Below are positions 37,209 to 40,602 of a stretch of 40,602 nt of DNA, in pieces. Each line of letters starts with the position of its first letter. Positions within the stretch are counted from its first letter, which is position 1. The stretch lies in NCBI GenBank assembly GCA_029247265.1, contig JAQWLN010000171.1, forward strand, positions 1 through 40,602, written 5' to 3'. Under the pieces are notes generated by a model, which saw only the letters and a list, made by a program, of their open reading frames with translations, was not told the origin of the DNA and did no database searches. Position numbers and translations under genes: made by a program. Source of the DNA: Fuerstiella sp. Lineage in GTDB: Bacteria; Planctomycetota; Planctomycetia; Planctomycetales; Planctomycetaceae.

Positions 37209-37511
37209 TCATTCCTGCTCGCTGCTTGTTTCGGAATCCGCACTTTTCCGCTGCTTAAACTCCTCAACCTTTCCCTGAGTGTCAGCACTCGTGTCTTCGA
37301 TCCCAAACTGAACAATGCTCATGCTCTGCTTTGGAAACAACACAACAAGAACAACAACACATTTCAGACCAATAATAAGCCAGAACGGAACAGGGGACGC
37401 TGATCTATCGACATATCCGTTCCTGCCACGGATTCGTCCCTTGGGGATATTGGACAGGATGGAGAGCAAGAAAAGCATACCAATGATTACAGATGTCACA
37501 CCCATTGTCAT
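37209..37511 (-). CDS. Small two-helix membrane protein, unknown
   Basis: A 100-residue frame with two hydrophobic segments (~4-22, GVTSVIIGMLFLLSILSNI; ~44-60, FWLIIGLKCVVVLVVLF). A basic Arg/Gly loop lies between them, and a hydrophilic Glu/Ser/Lys tail is at the C-terminus. I recognise no family. Local G+C is low compared with the window. The membrane pattern supports a real gene, but there is no strong ribosome site. It lies upstream of DUF3050 on the same strand inside the comM replacement. Confidence 0.55.
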   Translation of the reverse strand: MTMGVTSVIIGMLFLLSILSNIPKGRIRGRNGYVDRSASPVPFWLIIGLKCVVVLVVLFPKQSMSIVQFGIEDTSADTQGKVEEFKQRKSADSETSSEQE

Positions 37512-37614
37512 TTTTCGTTGTTTCGGCTGAGTGCCTCAATCCTTGCGAATGGTAGATACGGGACCAAGTTGCCGTTCGGTCACTTGGCCGGTTTGATGAA
37601 AAAAAGGCTGTCGC

Positions 37615-37705
37615 TCACCACAGCTTGATGTCTTGTTCGTTCTTGTCGATTTGTCCGTCCTTGATCTCCACTCTGATCGATCCTCGATAACCTGACTCGA
37701 AGTAG
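37615..37705 (-). pseudogene. 3' end of an unidentified gene at the insert edge
   Basis: Directly past the last comM codon, a different minus frame reads YFESGYRGSIRVEIKDGQ, then IDKNEQDIKLW and a stop at 37615. It looks like the natural C-terminus of another protein that came in with the foreign DNA and lost its 5' part. Too short to identify. Confidence 0.4.
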
Positions 37706-37789
37706 AGCGCCAGGAGAGATGTCAACTTCAACCTCAACGGACCGAGCTTCAATTCCCAACAGCGTATAGGTGGCCAGACGTGACAGCAT
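37706..37789 (-). pseudogene. comM: comM/yifB 5' fragment
   Basis: The first 28 codons of comM: ATG, then LSRLATYTLLGIEARSVEV and EVDISPGA, the standard opening of ComM/YifB proteins (usually continuing into a PKTVLVGLP-type strand). After codon 28 the frame runs into unrelated sequence and ends at 37580. Orientation and order match the 3' fragment at 34670-35152, so this is one gene split by 2.55 kb. The intact 5' end suggests that the comM promoter lies upstream, in 37790-38300. Confidence 0.85.
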
Positions 37790-38324
37790 TGGAATCTTTG
37801 TTCCGTACGTTGACGTGCTCGTTGCGTTGCTGCAGCAATTACTGGCAGACTGAACCTGCTCATCACACTAGTACTCAGGTACTACTGTGTATTAACCCTT
37901 GTGGTCATTCCCAATTCTCGCAGGGAAAAGCGAGGTTTGCAAACCCAGGGCCCCTATTCATTGAGGCGCTGGCCAATGAGTCCCGGGCTGAGTTGGTGAA
38001 GGTTTTCGGACGGTCGATAGGATCGCGAGACTGATATGGCGACCCGATGTTTCAAATGTCCAGCAATTTCAGGCCTGATATCGGCTTCCTGCGGTCGGGA
38101 AGAACGTTACGGAATCTCTGGAAACGAGCGGCATGTCGTCGACTTTGCATCAAACGGGCATAGAATCGAGGAAGCCGAGGCCCTACGCGGTTTGCGGTCC
38201 CACCCGGCACAACAATCCCCCGGGATCTGATGTCGCTGCATACGCGTCCGACCAACCCGGAAATTGCGGTTTCTGTGCCAACGACAATCCTGTCATGTCA
38301 AAGTTCAAACTCGAAAGTGTCCAG
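37790..38324. other. Intergenic region, divergent promoters
   Basis: About 535 bases between the comM start (minus) and the cupredoxin start (plus). Short frames cross it (for example 37780-38034), but none has a convincing product. It should hold promoters for both directions. No repeat or RNA gene recognised. Confidence 0.4.
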
Positions 38325-39080
38325 ATGAAGAGTATCGCGCTGACCGTTCTGTCGACTTTAATCCTTGCGTCCCCCGGTCTTGCTGCCGAATGGGGCACAA
38401 TCTCCGGTCGAGTGGTCCTGAAAGGTGATGTTCCTGACCCCGTATTACTGCACGCCAAGGGAGCACCCGTCAAGGACGGTGAAATCTGTGCGGCTGAAGA
38501 TACCTATCGTGACGACCTTGTGATCGACAGGGAAACCAAAGGCATCGCCAACGTTTTCCTGTACATCTACAAAGCTCCGAAGGACATCCACCCTGAAGCT
38601 GCCAAGCCCGCGCCAAAGATGATCTTTGACCAGGCAAAATGTAAATTCATTCCTCATGTTCTGGTGGTACAGGCGGGACAAACCGTCGAGGTGTTGAACA
38701 GCGACCCCATCGCACATAACACACACACGTACCCGCTGCGAAACCAAGCCATGAATATTCTTGTCGCCCCTAACACCAAGGCAGGTGAAGGCGTCGATAT
38801 TGCGACAGCGACGAGAGAAATTGTTCCTCACCAGGTGAAGTGTGACTTCCATCCGTGGATGGTTGCCCACTGGCTCGTTCTGGATCATCCATATGCCGTG
38901 GCCACTGATGCTAAAGGTGAATTCAAAATGGAAAACCTGCCCGTCGGCGACCATGAACTGCGTATCTGGCACGAACGCGTGGGCTATCTGGATCGCAAAT
39001 ACAAAGTCAGCGTGTCCGTCGGAGACAATCCCGCGCTGAAGCCGATCGAAGCCGACGTGAGCGTGTTTGAAGAAAAGTAA
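38325..39080 (+). CDS. Secreted cupredoxin-like protein
   Basis: A 251-residue exported protein. The start at 38325 gives a clean signal peptide (MKSIALTVLSTLILASPGLA, then AEWG). Residues ~25-65 and 195-235 look like beta-sandwich, carboxypeptidase-regulatory-type segments (ISGRVVLKGDVPDPV; GEFKMENLPVGDHELRIWH). Between them is a cupredoxin-type copper site: H131 or H134 in IAHNTHTY, C173, H176 and M179 in VKCDFHPWM. That is the type-1 copper His-Cys-His-Met set. An electron-carrier or copper-binding role in the periplasm is inferred. A strong terminator follows 33 bp past the stop. The frame is open from 38133. Confidence 0.85.
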   Translation: MKSIALTVLSTLILASPGLAAEWGTISGRVVLKGDVPDPVLLHAKGAPVKDGEICAAEDTYRDDLVIDRETKGIANVFLYIYKAPKDIHPEAAKPAPKMIFDQAKCKFIPHVLVVQAGQTVEVLNSDPIAHNTHTYPLRNQAMNILVAPNTKAGEGVDIATATREIVPHQVKCDFHPWMVAHWLVLDHPYAVATDAKGEFKMENLPVGDHELRIWHERVGYLDRKYKVSVSVGDNPALKPIEADVSVFEEK

Positions 39081-39113
39081 CTCGACGGCAATGACCGACG
39101 AAACACAACCAGG

Positions 39114-39144
39114 GGCAGCTTTGAGTAATCAGAGCTGCCTTTTT
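39114..39144 (+). terminator. Intrinsic terminator after the cupredoxin gene
   Basis: GGCAGCT (39114-39120) pairs with AGCTGCC (39133-39139) around a 12-nt loop, followed directly by TTTTT (39140-39144). It is a textbook rho-independent terminator for the cupredoxin-like gene. Confidence 0.88.
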
Positions 39145-39332
39145 CATGCACTCGCTATTGATGCGCGTTTTGTGTCCAGTCCCGTGACTTCAGCATTTTT
39201 CGGTCTTGCCCGAAACAGAACACAATCGTGGTGCGGCTACACTGAGTGAGAGTGAATCACCACGCAATTCCCGTGCTGCCAGTTGGCATTTTAACTGGCC
39301 ACCATGCCATCGGGCCCTACGGCAGCAACGAT

Positions 39333-39497
39333 ATGAAACAGCAACTTGGCTTTCTGATGCAACTGTTTGTACTGGCAATGCTACCCATGTTGATCCTGTT
39401 TCAGCTGAGTTTTGGCATCCAACTGATCGTGATGCCCGTTTCACTGGTGATCGGTATCGTTCTGTTCAGCATCGGCGTTCAACTGCGGAAACCGTGA
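39333..39497 (+). CDS. Small two-helix membrane protein (54 residues)
   Basis: A 54-residue protein starting MKQQLGFLMQLFVLAMLPML, with two hydrophobic helices (~6-23 and ~28-48, LIVMPVSLVIGIVLFSIGVQ) and a basic end (LRKP). Proteins of this size with a QLGFLMQLF start look familiar from planctomycetes, without known function. I used this ATG rather than the in-frame upstream start at 39246, whose extra residues are not hydrophobic and look non-coding. The ribosome site is weak. Confidence 0.6.
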   Translation: MKQQLGFLMQLFVLAMLPMLILFQLSFGIQLIVMPVSLVIGIVLFSIGVQLRKP

Positions 39498-40253
39498 CCT
39501 GCAGTCGAGTCAGGTTCAAGCGTAGCCCCGCCGTGCGCTGGAGGCCGTTCTTGCGGAAATCTCGGCAATTAAGTGCCGACAAAGGGTGCAAAAGCGACGA
39601 CTGGCCCTGCCAGCGTGCAGTTAATTCAAGAAGTCACCCAGTAAATGTTGCCGGCAAATCGGCCGCTGCGACATTTGGTGCTGGTGCTGGCCGCCTGACA
39701 GTCACCACAATTGTGACGTTCAGAAAGTTGGATATGGCTGCTTCCTGGTTGAGCGATTGCCCGACCGTCGCGTGGCCGGATTCCCGGAAAAACAAGGATA
39801 TTCTGCTGCGCAGCAGACATGCTGCCGCAGCATGTAGTGTACGCATGAGCAGATTGGGTTTTTCCTGTTGGTTGGCGTATCCGATTTCGTCCTAGTTGAC
39901 TGGGTTCGTTTCGAGTTTGGGACATTATCGGGCGGTCAGGGCAGGCAGTTGCCATGCTAGACCGAACATGTAGGCGCCTTAGCGCGCGTTTTCAGTCATT
40001 TCTCCGCCACAGGAAAAAACTATCTGGAATCAGGTCTACAGCGTATTACGCTGACTTGTGGCCGCGAAAAGCGTTTTCCAGCCTGCAATATCGGCTTCCC
40101 ACGAGCCCGAAGGGGCTACATGTTTCCGTAATCTGCTCTAGCCATCAGTTTTGATAGCTCCCGAAATCAGTTTTTTTATGTGATCTTTGGGCATTCCGCC
40201 CACGACGCCTGTGGCGATCTGAATTATCGGCACAGGTTTACAAGGATTCTTCA
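39498..40253. other. Gene-poor stretch before the surface-protein gene
   Basis: About 750 bases with only overlapping short frames on both strands, none convincing. It holds two adjacent palindromes (39802-39835), a weak AGCCC/GGGCT hairpin near 40098-40111, and presumably the promoter of the LEPR-type gene. I found no RNA gene. Confidence 0.45.
39802..39835. repeat. Two abutting palindromes
   Basis: TCTGCTGCGCAGCAGA (39802-39817) is a perfect 16-bp palindrome. It runs straight into ACATGCTG-CCG-CAGCATGT (39817-39835), an 8-bp stem with a 3-nt loop; the two share one base. Together they could form a double cruciform or tandem hairpin. Confidence 0.6.
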
Positions 40254-40602
40254 ATGACAGTTCTGCAATCTCTGCTGTCCACGTTCCGCCGTTCGCGAGC
40301 ATCTGTCCGCAGGATTCGACGTGAGAAACAATGCGGTAGTGTGTCCGCGGAAACTCTGGAATCGCGATTGCTGCTGACGAACCCGATTCAGGTCAGCAGT
40401 CTGCCCGGTGCGCCTGTTACGGTTTACCTTGATTTCAACGGTCACACTGAAGCCGACTTGGATTGGACGACGGCACGGCTGGACGGATCATCTGCTCCGA
40501 TCGTCACCCCGGTCTTTGATCTGGACGGAGATGTGGCCTTCACTCAGACAGAAACGGATCTGATCGAAGAAATCTATGAGCGGGTTGCTGAGGATTTTCG
40601 CC
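40254..40602 (+). CDS. Start of a large LEPR-type surface protein (3' end outside window)
   Basis: The first 116 codons of a gene open at the right edge. After a basic N-terminus rich in Arg/Ser (about residues 1-32) comes VSAETLESRLLLT, a variant of the planctomycete LEPR-XLL motif that starts many very large secreted or surface proteins. It then reads VTVYLDFNGHTEADLDWTTA, a strand motif found at the start of the extracellular metalloprotease/cadherin-type regions of such proteins. This was read directly from the sequence. I cannot see the rest, so repeats, adhesion or peptidase domains remain unknown. There is no ordinary signal peptide; the LEPR region may serve as the export signal. Confidence 0.8.
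   Translation, partial: MTVLQSLLSTFRRSRASVRRIRREKQCGSVSAETLESRLLLTNPIQVSSLPGAPVTVYLDFNGHTEADLDWTTARLDGSSAPIVTPVFDLDGDVAFTQTETDLIEEIYERVAEDFR

Larger units (their letters stand above)
35153..37705. other. 2.55-kb foreign segment replacing the middle of comM
   Basis: This DNA stands where ~320 comM codons should be. The left junction falls just before the first Cys codon of CPCG, the right one after codon 28. It holds a UvsE/GIY-YIG chimera (plus), a DUF3050 gene and a small membrane gene (minus), and the 3' end of another gene at the right edge. One line inside (37321-37380) is only 22 of 60 G+C, lower than the rest of the window. No transposase, integrase or target duplication is visible. 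A recombination or repair replacement is the best reading. Confidence 0.75.

Noticed and set aside
37780..38034. Plus-strand 84-codon frame opposite the comM start
   Set aside because: Antisense to the comM 5' end and without ribosome site or family resemblance.
39206..39895. Plus-strand 229-codon frame
   Set aside because: Overlaps the small membrane gene in another frame, Arg/Ser-rich, no ribosome site and no recognisable domain.
1..40602. tRNA, rRNA, CRISPR array or transposase genes
   Set aside because: I looked for T-loop motifs, regularly spaced repeats and transposase/integrase motifs and found none that hold up by eye; a dedicated search would settle it.

Overview
The window reads as chromosomal DNA from a planctomycete (Planctomycetota, probably a marine Planctomycetaceae/Fuerstiella-like bacterium). 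The evidence is the mix of families: two sulfatases, a PA14/multi-haem/propeller protein of the PVC type, Tat-exported Gfo/Idh/MocA and sugar-isomerase-like proteins, a secreted PQQ-type propeller, an ECF sigma/zinc anti-sigma pair, an HTTM membrane protein, a DUF6800-like microprotein, and the start of a large surface protein carrying the LEPR-XLL-type export motif. The genus is an inference; no rRNA or tRNA gene was found.

Layout. 0-6.2 kb: the end of a sulfatase, a lone DUF58 protein, a secreted serine hydrolase, then (mostly on the minus strand) a small glycine-rich lipoprotein, a His-rich secreted protein with a CRP-like palindrome upstream, a DUF2310-like Zn-ribbon protein and a secreted protein of unknown function. 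6.5-13.2 kb (plus strand): a beta-hydroxyacid dehydrogenase, a PfkB/adenosine-kinase-like sugar kinase, an ECF sigma factor with its anti-sigma factor, an FHA protein, and a small membrane protein paired with an HTTM protein. 13.4-17.2 kb (minus): an XRE regulator, a lipoyl-less E2-type acyltransferase, a Tat-exported TIM-barrel isomerase and a secreted propeller. 17.3-20 kb (plus): a tandem-Dabb lipoprotein and a complete sulfatase. 20-30.7 kb (minus): sucD-sucC, a PAS-LuxR regulator, purA, a five-haem PA14/propeller giant and an EamA transporter. 30.8-34.5 kb: a secreted propeller-like protein and a Gfo/Idh/MocA protein (plus), converging on a cystathionine gamma-synthase-type enzyme and a 57-residue protein (minus).

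34.7-37.8 kb is the most unusual part. A comM/yifB-type Mg-chelatase-like ATPase gene is broken in two. Its first 28 codons lie at 37706-37789 and its last ~160 codons at 34670-35152. The ~320 codons between them are missing and replaced by 2.55 kb of unrelated DNA. That DNA holds a UvsE-remnant/GIY-YIG nuclease chimera, a DUF3050 gene, a small membrane protein and the orphan 3' end of another gene. No transposase or integrase is visible. The last 2.5 kb hold a secreted cupredoxin-like protein with a clear terminator, a 54-residue membrane protein, a gene-poor stretch with stacked palindromes, and the beginning of the LEPR-type surface protein.

Taken together the region combines housekeeping metabolism (TCA cycle, purine and sulfur amino-acid synthesis) with the exported sulfatase, propeller and dehydrogenase repertoire typical of planctomycetes that degrade sulfated polysaccharides. 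I see no complete, clearly new multi-gene system. The strongest leads are the replaced interior of comM and its cargo, the UvsE/GIY-YIG fusion, and several regulatory palindromes.
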